From Clostridium sp. 1001271st1 H5 (GTDB lineage: Bacteria > Bacillota > Clostridia > Lachnospirales > Lachnospiraceae): DNA of 64,000 nucleotides. The position numbers were made by a program, and so were the translations under genes. The stretch lies in the NCBI RefSeq assembly GCF_005845215.1, contig NZ_SPHO01000002.1, positions 337,705 through 401,704 on the forward strand, given 5' to 3'. This document shows, in pieces, positions 36,424 to 45,595 of the stretch; within the stretch, counting starts at the first letter, position 1, and every line of letters begins with the position of its first letter. The notes beneath the pieces were generated by a model. That model was not told the origin of the DNA. It saw only the letters and a list, made by a program, of their open reading frames with translations, and made no database searches.

Positions 36424-37611
36424 CTATTTCGTATGAGTTGTATGAGGCTCATCCGGATGCTTCCTGTCCGCAATTTCGCGCAGTTCTTTCAGCGCTTCAG
36501 CAAACCGGGAGGAGGAAGCCGTTGGATTGCCCTTCAGTATGCCCCTGCGGTAGAAATCCATATGGGTTGACAGCATATGGCGTTTTTCGGAAATGGACGC
36601 AAGCCGCTGCGAAAGAGCGGACAGCTTGTCCCTGCGCTCCTGAACCGCTTTTTTGTTAAGCTCCTCACTCTGCACTGTCTGCGGCGAGTCTTCGCCGCGC
36701 TGGGCCAGGGTACCCGAAACCCTGGCTGCTGCATCCTCCGTAAGCTCCGACAGCCGTTCCGCTGTGCGGGCCACCCTCTCAGCGGTATTCTCCACAAGTC
36801 CGCCCACCTTTTCAGCGGTATTCTCCACAAGGCCGCCAACCTTCTCGGCCGTACCCTCCATAAATCCGCTCATTTTTTCCATGGTGTTTTCCACCAGCTC
36901 ATTCAGCCGTTCCGCCGTGTCATCCTTTAATGCGGTTGCATGGCTGGCAGCCCCTGACTTCATCCGGTTCAGCCTGGCGGCCGCTTCCTCCCTGGCCTCT
37001 GCAACGCGCTCGCTTGTCTCAGCCTTCAGCAGGGCCATCTGTACCTGTATATCGTCCAGCTCGGCGCGCATGTCCGTCATGGCATCCAGTACCTTGGCCA
37101 AATCCAGGGCGGTCTTGACCGATTCAGCCGTATCCGCTGCGAACAGCAGGGATGTCAGCAGTACAAAGATTATGTTTACCATAACAGGAAGCCCCAGGAC
37201 ATAGTGCTCAATGGGGCGGTGCACCACCTCTGTAAGGAAAATGGTCAGAAAACCCCAGGCAATGGAGGAGCTGAGGCAGATATATCCTTTCACGTTGAAT
37301 CTCTGGCTGCTGTAATCCCAGTATTTCATTTTAAACAGCTTTTCCATACCCCAGCCGGTAATATATTCCAAAATAGTGGCCGCAATAACGCCTGCCAGGT
37401 ACACCAGGAACAGGTTATCCTTCACAGGGAGGGAAACCCACAGCATCATTACGGCGCCTGTTCCATACAGAGGGAGCAGCGGAAGGCGCAGGAAACCGCG
37501 GTTCACAAGGTGACCCGTTTTCGCGGAAACATAGGTGGATTCAAATATCCAGCCGAAAAAGCAGTATATAAAAAAGAACGTAAGCCATTGATACCAGGTA
37601 TATTCGTACAT
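36424..37611 (-). CDS. CmpB-like membrane protein (putative ABC-transporter type IV family) with helical repeat tail
   Basis: 395 residues from the ATG at 37611 (AAAGGA at eight bases); an ATG three codons upstream is the alternative. Residues 1-175 hold about five membrane spans of the PF06541-type family (WYQWLTFFFIYCFFGWIFESTYVS, NRGFLRLPLLPLYGTGA, LEYITGWGMEKLFKMKYWDYS). Residues about 180-330 form a long charged helix with near-identical heptad-like units (repeated VENTAEKVGGL / VENTAERV), like apolipoprotein-type coiled coil, followed by a basic tail. The tail is not part of the usual family and looks like an added scaffold. Function unknown. Confidence 0.8.
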   Translation of the reverse strand: MYEYTWYQWLTFFFIYCFFGWIFESTYVSAKTGHLVNRGFLRLPLLPLYGTGAVMMLWVSLPVKDNLFLVYLAGVIAATILEYITGWGMEKLFKMKYWDYSSQRFNVKGYICLSSSIAWGFLTIFLTEVVHRPIEHYVLGLPVMVNIIFVLLTSLLFAADTAESVKTALDLAKVLDAMTDMRAELDDIQVQMALLKAETSERVAEAREEAAARLNRMKSGAASHATALKDDTAERLNELVENTMEKMSGFMEGTAEKVGGLVENTAEKVGGLVENTAERVARTAERLSELTEDAAARVSGTLAQRGEDSPQTVQSEELNKKAVQERRDKLSALSQRLASISEKRHMLSTHMDFYRRGILKGNPTASSSRFAEALKELREIADRKHPDEPHTTHTK

Positions 37612-37668
37612 ATAAACCATCCTTTGCGAGTTTCTTATATGATACTGTTTTTTTGGAAAAAAAGCAAT

Positions 37669-38613
37669 CTACCATGTGACGATTCGGTCGATAAGCTCTC
37701 TCTGCTCATCCGAGGACCGGGTCAGATAGATTCTTGTTGTCTCAATGCTCTCATGGCCCATAAGGTCTGCCAGCAGTGAAATGTCGTTGAATTTAGTCAG
37801 AAAGTTTTTTGCAAAGCGGTGCCGGAAGGAGTGGGGGTAGACGGTATCCGGGGATATCCGGTACTTTATGGCCAGCACCTTCAGCTGACTGCTTATGCCT
37901 CTGGGGGTAATGGGGCTGCCGCGGCGGTTGGTAAATATAAAGCCGGTCTGTATCTGACGGCTGTCCAGCCAGGCCAGCATTTCCCCGCAGAGTTTTTCCG
38001 GAAAATAGATGCGGCGCACCTTTCCGCCCTTGGAGTATAAATCCATGCAGCCAATCTGCACATGCTCAGCCTTAATCTGAATCAGCTCGCTGACCCTGGC
38101 TCCCGTAGCACCCAGAAAGCGGACCACAAAATACCAGAACATGTTGTTATCCCGCTTCAGCCCGCGTTTGAGGCGCTCATAATCCCTTTTGGATATGACA
38201 TTGTTGAGAAAGGGTTTTTGCTGATGCCTGACAGATGGCAGCTTATAAGGCTCCGGAAAATCAACGGAGGCAGCCAGCGGACATGGCCCGGCGTCATCCG
38301 CGGTCACGGCGGACTGGAGGGCGGCCACATACTGGTTGATTCCATATATGCGCGTGTTCACAGTGCTGGGTTTGTAGCGTTCCATAAGCCATGCTTTGTA
38401 GGACTGGAGATTCTCCACGGTAACATCACGGTACAGACTGTGAAAATGGCGGACAGAGGTGAGATAGGAGTCAATGGTATTGGCAGAGGAACCCCGCCTT
38501 TGCAGGAAATCATGGAAATACTCTAAGTTTACCTGATACTTATCAGGATTATACATAAGGGGTTCTTCTCGGGGAGGGCCGCCGTAAACAACGCTTATAC
38601 TGAGTTCTTTCAT
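37669..38613 (-). CDS. Tyrosine recombinase/integrase (second of a tandem pair)
   Basis: 314 residues. The N-terminal SAM-like core-binding domain (YFHDFLQRRGSSANTIDSYLTSVRHF) is followed by the catalytic domain: ATGARVSELI (first arginine), a central lysine in SKGGKVRRIYF, PHSFRHRFAKNF (H-x-x-R) and LMGHESIETTRIYL (second histidine and tyrosine nucleophile). All catalytic residues are intact. ATG at 38613 has AGGGAGG at four bases. It lies 10 bp after its paralogue. No phage or conjugative genes surround it, so a role in chromosomal DNA inversion or in a small mobile unit is more likely than prophage integration. Confidence 0.92.
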   Translation of the reverse strand: MKELSISVVYGGPPREEPLMYNPDKYQVNLEYFHDFLQRRGSSANTIDSYLTSVRHFHSLYRDVTVENLQSYKAWLMERYKPSTVNTRIYGINQYVAALQSAVTADDAGPCPLAASVDFPEPYKLPSVRHQQKPFLNNVISKRDYERLKRGLKRDNNMFWYFVVRFLGATGARVSELIQIKAEHVQIGCMDLYSKGGKVRRIYFPEKLCGEMLAWLDSRQIQTGFIFTNRRGSPITPRGISSQLKVLAIKYRISPDTVYPHSFRHRFAKNFLTKFNDISLLADLMGHESIETTRIYLTRSSDEQRELIDRIVTW

Positions 38614-38622
38614 GACGCCTCC

Positions 38623-39459
38623 CTACCAGTCCACTACTTTGTTTACAATCCGGTATTGTTCACTGCTGCTGCGCCGGAGATAGATGCGGGTGGTTTCAAT
38701 GCTCTCATGTCCCAGCAGGTCCGATAAGAGGGATATATCCCCGCATTTTTCTATAAAATTTTTGGCAAAGCGGTGACGGAAACTGTGGGGATATACCACC
38801 TCGGGGTCCAGGCCGTACCGTGCTGCAAATACCTTGAACTGGGCCCGTATGCCTGATGGGGAGATGGGCGAGTGAAAGCGGTTGAGGAACAGGGGGCCGG
38901 TGCTCCGGTGGGTGGCTGCCAGCCATTCCTGCAGTTCGCCAATCAGCCCGCGGGGAATATAGACGCGCCGCATCTTATTGCCCTTGGAATAGATATCCTT
39001 GTGGCCGGTGTGGACATCCTCAATCTGAAAGGTAATCAGCTCGCTGATGCGCACCCCTGTGGCTGTTATGAGCCGCACAATAAAATAATAGGTATACTCC
39101 TCACTCTCCGCCAGGCGCCGCTTCAGATATTCATAGTCAGCCTGGCTGATAATCTTATCCAGATATGTTTTCTGCTGAATCTTAATCATGGAAATGGGGG
39201 TGATGGAGGCCTGCCTGTATTCCATGTAGCAGTTCAGCGCCCGGATGCGCAGGTTCACGGTCTGGGGCCGGTAATGTTCCAGAAGATATACCTTATAAAG
39301 CTGGAGGTTGCGGGGGGTCAGCTGGGGATACAGATGATAAAACTGTTCTACCGCATAGCGGTATACGCAGATGGTATTTGGAGATTTGTTATGGGTCATG
39401 AGATATTTCTGAAACTGGTCCAATGCATGATTGGACGTTAACCTTGGTGTAGCTGTCAT
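38623..39459 (-). CDS. Tyrosine recombinase/integrase (first of a tandem pair)
   Basis: 278 residues, paralogous to the downstream recombinase. It has ITATGVRISELITFQ, SKGNKMRRVYI, PHSFRHRFAKNFIEKCGDISLLSDLLGHESIETTRIYL, giving the full R-K-H-R-H-Y set. ATG at 39459 has AGGAGG nine bases upstream. The two recombinases share the block around HSFRHRFAKNF almost word for word, so they may form a hetero-tetramer or act on paired sites. It is transcribed away from the two-component system that begins 205 bp to the right; the gap has an ATTTTCC/GGAAAAT inverted repeat (39488-39529). Confidence 0.92.
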   Translation of the reverse strand: MTATPRLTSNHALDQFQKYLMTHNKSPNTICVYRYAVEQFYHLYPQLTPRNLQLYKVYLLEHYRPQTVNLRIRALNCYMEYRQASITPISMIKIQQKTYLDKIISQADYEYLKRRLAESEEYTYYFIVRLITATGVRISELITFQIEDVHTGHKDIYSKGNKMRRVYIPRGLIGELQEWLAATHRSTGPLFLNRFHSPISPSGIRAQFKVFAARYGLDPEVVYPHSFRHRFAKNFIEKCGDISLLSDLLGHESIETTRIYLRRSSSEQYRIVNKVVDW

Positions 39460-39664
39460 GATGTAATACCTCCTCTTGTGTGGTTAAATTTTCCAATAAA
39501 TAATATAGTAATGGATATCTTCGGAAAATGTAAGAGGTGGGGGCACTGTATACAACACTATATAACACGCTATACTTTTTTCGGTAAAGTAGATTATAAT
39601 GAGAGAAGCAGTAACAGTTCAGGCAGGGAAAAGCAATTAACAAGACCAGGGAGGGAATGACAGG

Positions 39665-40375
39665 ATGAAGGTTTTAGTTGTCGACGATGAAAAAGATATT
39701 GTGAAGCTCATACGGCGCAGCTTTGAGATGGAAGGATATGATACCATAGGCGCCTACAATGGCACGGAAGCGATTCAAAAAGTAAAGTGCCAGGCCCCGG
39801 ATATTGTGCTCCTTGATATTATGCTGCCGGATATGGATGGTTACGAGGTATTGCAGGCAGTACAGGAATACGATGAGACGCTGCCGGTTATCTTTATCAC
39901 AGCCCAGGACAAGACATACAGCAAAATTCTGGGACTGGAGCTGGGGGCGGATGACTTTATCACCAAACCCCTCAATATTAAGGAGCTGGTGCTTAAGGTA
40001 AAGGTTTTGTGGAGGCGTATGAATTACATCCAGATGCGTCAGACGGATAACCAAAAGCCCCTTTGTTATGGAAACCTGGAGCTTCATCCGGGCATGAGGA
40101 AGGTGTTCATTGAAGGAGATACCAGGGAACTGACCTACAAAGAATTTGATACAGTATATTTTTTGGCCAGGCATTATGCCCATGTATTTACCAGGGAACA
40201 GCTTATCAATGAGATATGGGGGTTTGATTATGTTGGAAATACCAGGGCAGTGGATATACTTATCAAGCGGCTGAGGACTAAGATAGAGCCCTATGGAAAT
40301 TACATACATACAATTTACGGAGTAGGTTATAAGTTCGAGGTGCCGGACAGTGGAGAAAAAGAAGATAAAGAGTAA
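39665..40375 (+). CDS. OmpR-family response regulator
   Basis: 236 residues. The receiver domain (1-118) has D51 as phosphoacceptor in VLLDIMLPDMDGYEV, with the acidic pair DD at 7-8 and the lysine in FITKP. The winged-helix DNA-binding domain (about 130-230) ends in RAVDILIKRLRTKIE and GVGYKFE. It overlaps the histidine kinase gene by 26 bp and probably controls the downstream ABC importer operon. A good TATAAT lies at 39595-39600, without a clear -35. Confidence 0.94.
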   Translation: MKVLVVDDEKDIVKLIRRSFEMEGYDTIGAYNGTEAIQKVKCQAPDIVLLDIMLPDMDGYEVLQAVQEYDETLPVIFITAQDKTYSKILGLELGADDFITKPLNIKELVLKVKVLWRRMNYIQMRQTDNQKPLCYGNLELHPGMRKVFIEGDTRELTYKEFDTVYFLARHYAHVFTREQLINEIWGFDYVGNTRAVDILIKRLRTKIEPYGNYIHTIYGVGYKFEVPDSGEKEDKE

Positions 40376-41789
40376 GCTGAAAGTGCGCATGGTGAAGATG
40401 AACCTGTGCATCATAATCCCTTTTATTGTTGTGTTTAACATAATATCACTGATTGCATTGTCCAGGCAGCTGAATGCGTCTGCAGTGGAGCGGCTCACAA
40501 GCCGCAGCTATACGGGACAGGTATATACCATGAAATATTTCCGGGCCTCCACTGAGGATGACCGGCAGGGGTATTTAAAAAAGATAGCCTCCCATTTTGC
40601 CGGTTATCTCTCGGAGATGGCGGATGTCAGGGTGCAAATCTATTCCCGGGAAGGACTGCTTTCTGACTCGGATGTAAGGGGAGCCAGGGTACCTGTAAGC
40701 GCGGATGTGGAAAAGGCATTCAGCCAGAAAGCATACAGTTTTCTGAAGGTGGATAACCAAAAGGTTTTATCCTTTTCAAGCCCTATATACGATACCCATA
40801 CAGACACGGCCACAACAGTGGGGGTGATTCGCTACATATATCCCATGGTACAGGAATACAAGGATATGATGTCGATAGCGGCCATACTGCTGACCATGTC
40901 GGGGATTGCGGTGGTGGCGCTTTCATTTCTTCTGTGGTTTCTGTTTGGCAGGCTGGTTGCATCTGTCAATGAGCTTCGCCAGAAGGTTTCCTCTATCCAG
41001 AAGGGGAACCTGAACCAAAGGGTGGTCCTTAACAGCAATGATGAAATACAGGAGCTGGGAGAGGCGTTTAACCACATGTGCGAGAGGCTGAATGAGTACA
41101 TAACACGTTTGGACGAGCAAAAAGAACAGCTTCATCAGTTTTTTAATAATACCACGCATCAGTTGAAAACGCCTCTGACCTCCATTATCGGGTATTCCCA
41201 GATGATTCAGCTGCGCAGTGATAACAATGAGGTTTGCGAGGACGCTTTTATTATAGAGGAGGCAGGAGAGACTCTGCTGCATTCCATTGAGATGATGCTG
41301 GAGGAATCCCATATCAAGGCGGATTGGGGACCTCTTCATATCAGCTCCTTTGGTCTGGAGGAAGTGGTAGAGGAATGCGCCAGGCTGCTGAGGCCAAGAT
41401 TCCACAGGTGGAACATCCGGCTGGAAAACCAGTGCAGCAGCGGAACTGTACTGAGAACGGACAGACAGATGTGTAAAGAAGTAATCCTTACCATACTGGA
41501 TAATGCCATAAACCACAGCGGCTGTAATGAGATTTATATATGGGAGGAACATACAGAAGGAAACACCAGCCTGCACATTAGGGACAATGGCTGCGGAATC
41601 AGCCGTGAGAACGCCAAACTTATATTCAAACCCTTTTACCAGGTTCAGGGAGGCGGAGGACGAGGAAACGGTCTGGGGCTGGCGGTGTGCGCCTCCATTA
41701 TGGACCGGCTTAAGGGCAGTATATGTCTGCGGGATGGGGAAGAATCAGGAGCGGAATTTGTGGTCACCTTTTCAAAGTTACATTTATGA
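40350..41789 (+). CDS. Sensor histidine kinase
   Basis: 479 residues. Two membrane spans (about 15-35 and 175-200) bracket an extracytoplasmic sensor domain of about 140 residues (SRSYTGQVYTMKYF to VQEYKDM). A HAMP linker follows, then HisKA with phosphorylated H270 in THQLKTPLTSIIGY, and HATPase_c with N box DNAINHS, G1 DNGCGIS and G2 GNGLGLAV. It is the partner of the OmpR-type regulator upstream. The ligand may be presented by the importer-binding protein or the accessory protein encoded next. Confidence 0.94.
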   Translation: MEKKKIKSKLKVRMVKMNLCIIIPFIVVFNIISLIALSRQLNASAVERLTSRSYTGQVYTMKYFRASTEDDRQGYLKKIASHFAGYLSEMADVRVQIYSREGLLSDSDVRGARVPVSADVEKAFSQKAYSFLKVDNQKVLSFSSPIYDTHTDTATTVGVIRYIYPMVQEYKDMMSIAAILLTMSGIAVVALSFLLWFLFGRLVASVNELRQKVSSIQKGNLNQRVVLNSNDEIQELGEAFNHMCERLNEYITRLDEQKEQLHQFFNNTTHQLKTPLTSIIGYSQMIQLRSDNNEVCEDAFIIEEAGETLLHSIEMMLEESHIKADWGPLHISSFGLEEVVEECARLLRPRFHRWNIRLENQCSSGTVLRTDRQMCKEVILTILDNAINHSGCNEIYIWEEHTEGNTSLHIRDNGCGISRENAKLIFKPFYQVQGGGGRGNGLGLAVCASIMDRLKGSICLRDGEESGAEFVVTFSKLHL

Positions 41790-41807
41790 AACAATTAGGG
41801 AATTATT

Positions 41808-42665
41808 ATGAATAAATTACAGAATATACTAAAGTCACAACAAAAAAATGTGCAAAAAATGCAAAACAAAAGCGCTGCGCGGGCAGAGGTGGTGGCAATA
41901 TGCTGCATAGCTGTGTCTGTATGCATGTTTTGGGTGTATATGCAGCTTCCATATGGCAAGGTTCATACCATTGAGGATGAGAATTATGTATATACCCTGA
42001 TGAACCGGTCCGTGCCCATATCACTGGACCTGAGCGATGATTTGTGGGGGACAGTTAAAATTGAGTCCATTGAAGAAATCCTGGAGTATTATGAAATGCT
42101 GTACAAGCTTCCTGTTACAACAGAAGCAGGAAAAAAATCCGGTTCCCCGAGAAGGACCGTAAGCGGGGTCATCCATTTCCTGGAGAGTCCCAGTATTTAC
42201 TTTACAGCGGATAGTTATATTGTGCGGGATGGAATCATGTACGGCAATGAGTTCACGGAGCATCAGGTTTCTTCCATGACAGACAGGATTTGCGACCATT
42301 TCTATACCACCGACAATCTGGGTGAACTTATAGGTTCCTACAACAGGGTGGTGCTGCGCAGGCAGTCGGAACGGTCCAACCTGACGGTAAATGAAAAAAG
42401 CCGGTTAAAAGAGATTGTCATGCAGGGCAAGAAACTGGAAGGAAGCAAAGACTTTTCCGAAATGGCCCGGAGCAAGGGAGAGGCGGTATGTCAGATTGAG
42501 ATATATTCCTCCGATATCCAGAAGGATATTCCGCAGATTTACATTGTGGTGTTTGAGAATGGCTTCTGCCAGGTGTATGATGTGGACAACACAGTGGGAA
42601 GTATCATGTTCTTTGCGGCGGACACGCCGGCATTTTTGGCGGATTTTGCACAGAATCCACAGTAA
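41808..42665 (+). CDS. Membrane-anchored protein of unknown function between the kinase and the binding protein
   Basis: 285 residues that I do not recognise. The N-terminal 30 residues are basic and rich in Lys and Gln (LQNILKSQQKNVQKMQNKSAAR), followed by one membrane span (VVAICCIAVSVCMFWVYMQL), so most of the protein is extracytoplasmic. The body is mixed alpha/beta with no cysteines after the span and no obvious catalytic motif. Its place between a sensor kinase and an import lipoprotein suggests a signal-transfer or ligand-relay protein, similar in position to accessory sensors of other importer-linked two-component systems. It is 18 bp after the kinase and 16 bp before the lipoprotein gene. 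Confidence 0.75.
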   Translation: MNKLQNILKSQQKNVQKMQNKSAARAEVVAICCIAVSVCMFWVYMQLPYGKVHTIEDENYVYTLMNRSVPISLDLSDDLWGTVKIESIEEILEYYEMLYKLPVTTEAGKKSGSPRRTVSGVIHFLESPSIYFTADSYIVRDGIMYGNEFTEHQVSSMTDRICDHFYTTDNLGELIGSYNRVVLRRQSERSNLTVNEKSRLKEIVMQGKKLEGSKDFSEMARSKGEAVCQIEIYSSDIQKDIPQIYIVVFENGFCQVYDVDNTVGSIMFFAADTPAFLADFAQNPQ

Positions 42666-42681
42666 AAGGAGAGGGTGGCTT

Positions 42682-43806
42682 ATGAAACGGAATCTATTAG
42701 CAATTGCAGTATCAGCAGCAATGACGGCATCCCTGTTGGGAGGCTGCGGCGGCAGTAACCAGAAGGCAGCGGAAAGCACGGTAAAGCAGGAAGAGACAAC
42801 AAAGGCTCCGGAGAGCGATGGGAAAACGGAAGAAGCAGAACCGGCAGAGGCCGGCCAGCTGGATTTGTCCGGTCAGGAAATCAGTATTCTGGGTTCTTAC
42901 CATGAAGACATGGTAAAAAGACTGGCGGAAATGTTTGAAGAGAGGACCGGATGCAAGGTGTCATATCTGCGTATGCCTACCGGGGAAGCTGTTGCTAAGA
43001 TGACGGCAGAAAAAGATAATCCATCTGTGAATGTATACTTGGGAGGAACTGTGGACGGTCATGAGAATCTGGTGCAGCAGGGACTTCTGGTACCTTATAA
43101 GTCCTCTACCGAGGCGGAAATTCCGTCTGAGTACCTGGACCCCAACGGTGTCTGGAAATCCCAGTACATTGAAACGCTTTCCATTGGCGTTAACACAGAG
43201 CGATGGGAGAAGGAATTCGCAGACAGCGGACTCGAGATGCCGACGACTCTGGAAGAGCTTATAAACCCTGCTTTTAAAGGGGAAATCATCACACCGGACC
43301 CGTCCTCTTCCGGAACAGGCTATACCTTTATTTCTTCTGTGCTGGAATACATGGGTGAGGAAAAGGGATGGGAATACCTGGAACAGTTTAACGAGCAGGT
43401 GGGACAGTATACCTCCAGCGGCTATACCCCGGCTGAAAAAACCGGCCTGGGAGAGTACCTTATCTGCGTGAACTTTCTTGCCGACCAATTGATAGTAAAG
43501 ACATCAGGCTATCCTATGTCAAGTACGGTATACGAGGGAGCCGGATGGACAATGGTTCCGGTTTCCATGGTGGCAGGCTCTGAGGATAATCAGGCCGCCC
43601 AGGCCTTTGTGGATTTCTGTCTTACAAAGGATGCGCTGGATGCCCTGGTAGAGCTGGCCAACTGTGTGGCTGTAAGGGATGACTGTATTGCGCCGGAGGG
43701 CGGAAGCAAATTATCGGAACTGAATTTCAACCGGGAGTATGACCCGATTGCGGCGGCGTCTGTAAAGAGTGAGACGGTAGATAAATTTGCAGCTATGATG
43801 CCGTAA
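42682..43806 (+). CDS. ABC transporter substrate-binding lipoprotein (Fbp/Afu-type, extracellular binding protein family 1/6)
   Basis: 374 residues from the ATG at 42682 behind AAAGGAGAGGG. The signal peptide ends in the lipobox LLGGC near residue 22, then an acidic linker. The body is the iron/thiamine/sugar-phosphate-type binding fold (ISILGSYHEDMVKRLAEMFEERTGCKV, GVWKSQYIETLSIGVNTERW, DPSSSGTGYTF). The paired tyrosines that bind ferric iron in FbpA are not seen in the matching region (NFLADQLIVKTSGYPM), so ferric iron is doubtful. AfuA-like sugar-phosphate binding is suggested by the linked transketolase and phosphatase genes. Confidence 0.87.
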   Translation: MKRNLLAIAVSAAMTASLLGGCGGSNQKAAESTVKQEETTKAPESDGKTEEAEPAEAGQLDLSGQEISILGSYHEDMVKRLAEMFEERTGCKVSYLRMPTGEAVAKMTAEKDNPSVNVYLGGTVDGHENLVQQGLLVPYKSSTEAEIPSEYLDPNGVWKSQYIETLSIGVNTERWEKEFADSGLEMPTTLEELINPAFKGEIITPDPSSSGTGYTFISSVLEYMGEEKGWEYLEQFNEQVGQYTSSGYTPAEKTGLGEYLICVNFLADQLIVKTSGYPMSSTVYEGAGWTMVPVSMVAGSEDNQAAQAFVDFCLTKDALDALVELANCVAVRDDCIAPEGGSKLSELNFNREYDPIAAASVKSETVDKFAAMMP

Positions 43807-43834
43807 CATAGAACACACCTGTGTACTTGTGTAT

Positions 43835-43876
43835 GGGGGCGCTCCATATTTTCCAGACGGAAAAGGGAGCGCCCCC
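43835..43876 (+). other. GC-rich intercistronic hairpin between binding protein and permease
   Basis: GGGGGCGCTCC (43835-43845) pairs with GGAGCGCCCCC (43866-43876), with an inner TTTTCC/GGAAAA stem and an AGAC loop. There is no T-run. Hairpins at this place in importer operons commonly stabilise the upstream binding-protein mRNA or partly terminate transcription so that the binding protein is made in excess. Confidence 0.8.
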
Positions 43877-43914
43877 AAAATATACACCAAATTCAATGAA
43901 AGAGGTGATAATGA

Positions 43915-45576
43915 ATGGAAAGTTCACAAAAGGTACGTGAAAAAAAGGGACTGCTGACAGATATGAAGGATATGATAGCAGACCCAGGACTGACACTTTT
44001 TGTATTACTTATTTTCCTTGTCTTTATTCTGTTTATTGTATATCCATTTTTAAAACTGGCATTACTGCCCGGGGCGGAGGACTGGACAAAGGCATTTACC
44101 TCATCCAAGGTAATGACTGCGTTCCGGCATACCATGGTTTCTTCTGTGCTGGCTACCACAACTGCCATTGTAATCGGGTTTATTTTCGCCTATGCCATGA
44201 ATTATGCCAGGCTGCCCGGAAGCAGGGTGTTCCGCGTCATAGCACTTCTGCCCAATATGGCGCCGTCCGTTATGACGGGTCTTGCGTTCCTGCTGCTGTT
44301 TGGACGCCGGGGTGTCATAACATACAGGCTTCTGGGACTGACCACGGACCCATATGGATGGTTCGGTCTGTGGATTGTACAGAGCCTTGCCTTTTTTCCT
44401 TTGGCCTATATTACCATTTCCGGCGTGTTAAGGGCTATCAGCCCCAACGTGGAGCTGTCGGCACAGAACCTGGGAGCGTCGGGATTCAGGCTGTTCTGCA
44501 CGGTGACGGTTCCCCTGGCAACTCCCGGAATAGCCAGCGCGTACCTGCTGGTATTCATCAATACACTGGCAGATTTCGGAAATCCGAAACTGATAGGAGG
44601 CAACTATAATACATTGGCTACATTGGCCTATACCACAGTGACCGGAAATTATGATATGCCTCTGGCAGCAGCCTTGAGCCTGTTTCTTGTGGTTCCCTCC
44701 CTGCTCATGTTTTTTATCCAGAAGTTTTATCTGGACCGGAAATCATACGTAACGGTAACCGGAAAGCCCACAGGAGGTCTTACAAGAGAGTTTGTATCAG
44801 TGCCGGTCAAAGTGTTCCTGTTCTCCGTATGCTCCTTTGTGTGCCTGATTATCTGTATCCTGATTGGCGGAGTGGTGGGATTCTCCTTTACGGAAACACT
44901 TGGCGTGGACAATACCTTTACATTCAGTCATTTTTACAGCAATGTACTGAATTCAAAGACCATGGCAAACAGCTGGAAATTGTCGGTTGTGGCTGCAATT
45001 GCGACTGCCTGTCTGGGCATACTTCTGGGTTATCTGGTTACCAGGAAACGGTTTCCGGGGCGTCAGACCGCTGATTTTCTTGCAATGCTTCCGGCATCCC
45101 TGCCGGGAACCTTTATCGGTATATCTCTGATTATTGTATTCAATAAGAAGCCGTTGATGCTGACGGGAACCGGAGCAATCATCGTTATCGGTATGGTAAT
45201 CCGCCAGATACCGGTAGGGTACCGGAATGCTGTGGCCGGATTTAAACAGATTGACAAATCCATTGAGGAGGCAGCAGCTAATCTGGGCAGCTCCAGTGTA
45301 AAAACATTCAGGACCATTGTCATGCCCATGCTTAAGAATCCAATGTCCATCTGCCTTGTATACAGTTTTATGAAATGTATGAACACTCTGAGTACAGTCA
45401 TATTCCTTGTATCCGCAAAGTGGAATGTGGCATCCAATACCATTCTGAATCTGGCTGACTGGGGGGCTTATGGAGATGCTGCAGCAACGGCCCTTGGCAT
45501 GATGCTGATTATTCTGCTGACCTTTGGCATAGCGAAGCTTTTGCTTCGTGATAAAATCAACATATTTGACCTATAG
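43915..45576 (+). CDS. ABC transporter permease, fused two-domain (FbpB/AfuB type)
   Basis: 553 residues with about twelve spans, built as two tandem permease domains (about 55-270 and 345-540), as in ferric and sugar-phosphate importers. Both halves have the EAA-type coupling loop: first half near ELSAQNLGASGFRLFCTVTVPLATPG, second half near SIEEAAANLGSSSVKTFRTIVMP. It needs no second permease gene. It is in one operon with the binding lipoprotein and the ATPase (19 bp gap to the ATPase start). Confidence 0.92.
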   Translation: MESSQKVREKKGLLTDMKDMIADPGLTLFVLLIFLVFILFIVYPFLKLALLPGAEDWTKAFTSSKVMTAFRHTMVSSVLATTTAIVIGFIFAYAMNYARLPGSRVFRVIALLPNMAPSVMTGLAFLLLFGRRGVITYRLLGLTTDPYGWFGLWIVQSLAFFPLAYITISGVLRAISPNVELSAQNLGASGFRLFCTVTVPLATPGIASAYLLVFINTLADFGNPKLIGGNYNTLATLAYTTVTGNYDMPLAAALSLFLVVPSLLMFFIQKFYLDRKSYVTVTGKPTGGLTREFVSVPVKVFLFSVCSFVCLIICILIGGVVGFSFTETLGVDNTFTFSHFYSNVLNSKTMANSWKLSVVAAIATACLGILLGYLVTRKRFPGRQTADFLAMLPASLPGTFIGISLIIVFNKKPLMLTGTGAIIVIGMVIRQIPVGYRNAVAGFKQIDKSIEEAAANLGSSSVKTFRTIVMPMLKNPMSICLVYSFMKCMNTLSTVIFLVSAKWNVASNTILNLADWGAYGDAAATALGMMLIILLTFGIAKLLLRDKINIFDL

Positions 45577-45595
45577 AACAGAGAGGAGACGCATC

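Noticed and set aside
37669..39459. Prophage or integrative element marked by the two recombinases
   Set aside because: No phage, transfer, relaxase or excision genes, no tRNA and no flanking direct repeats were seen nearby.
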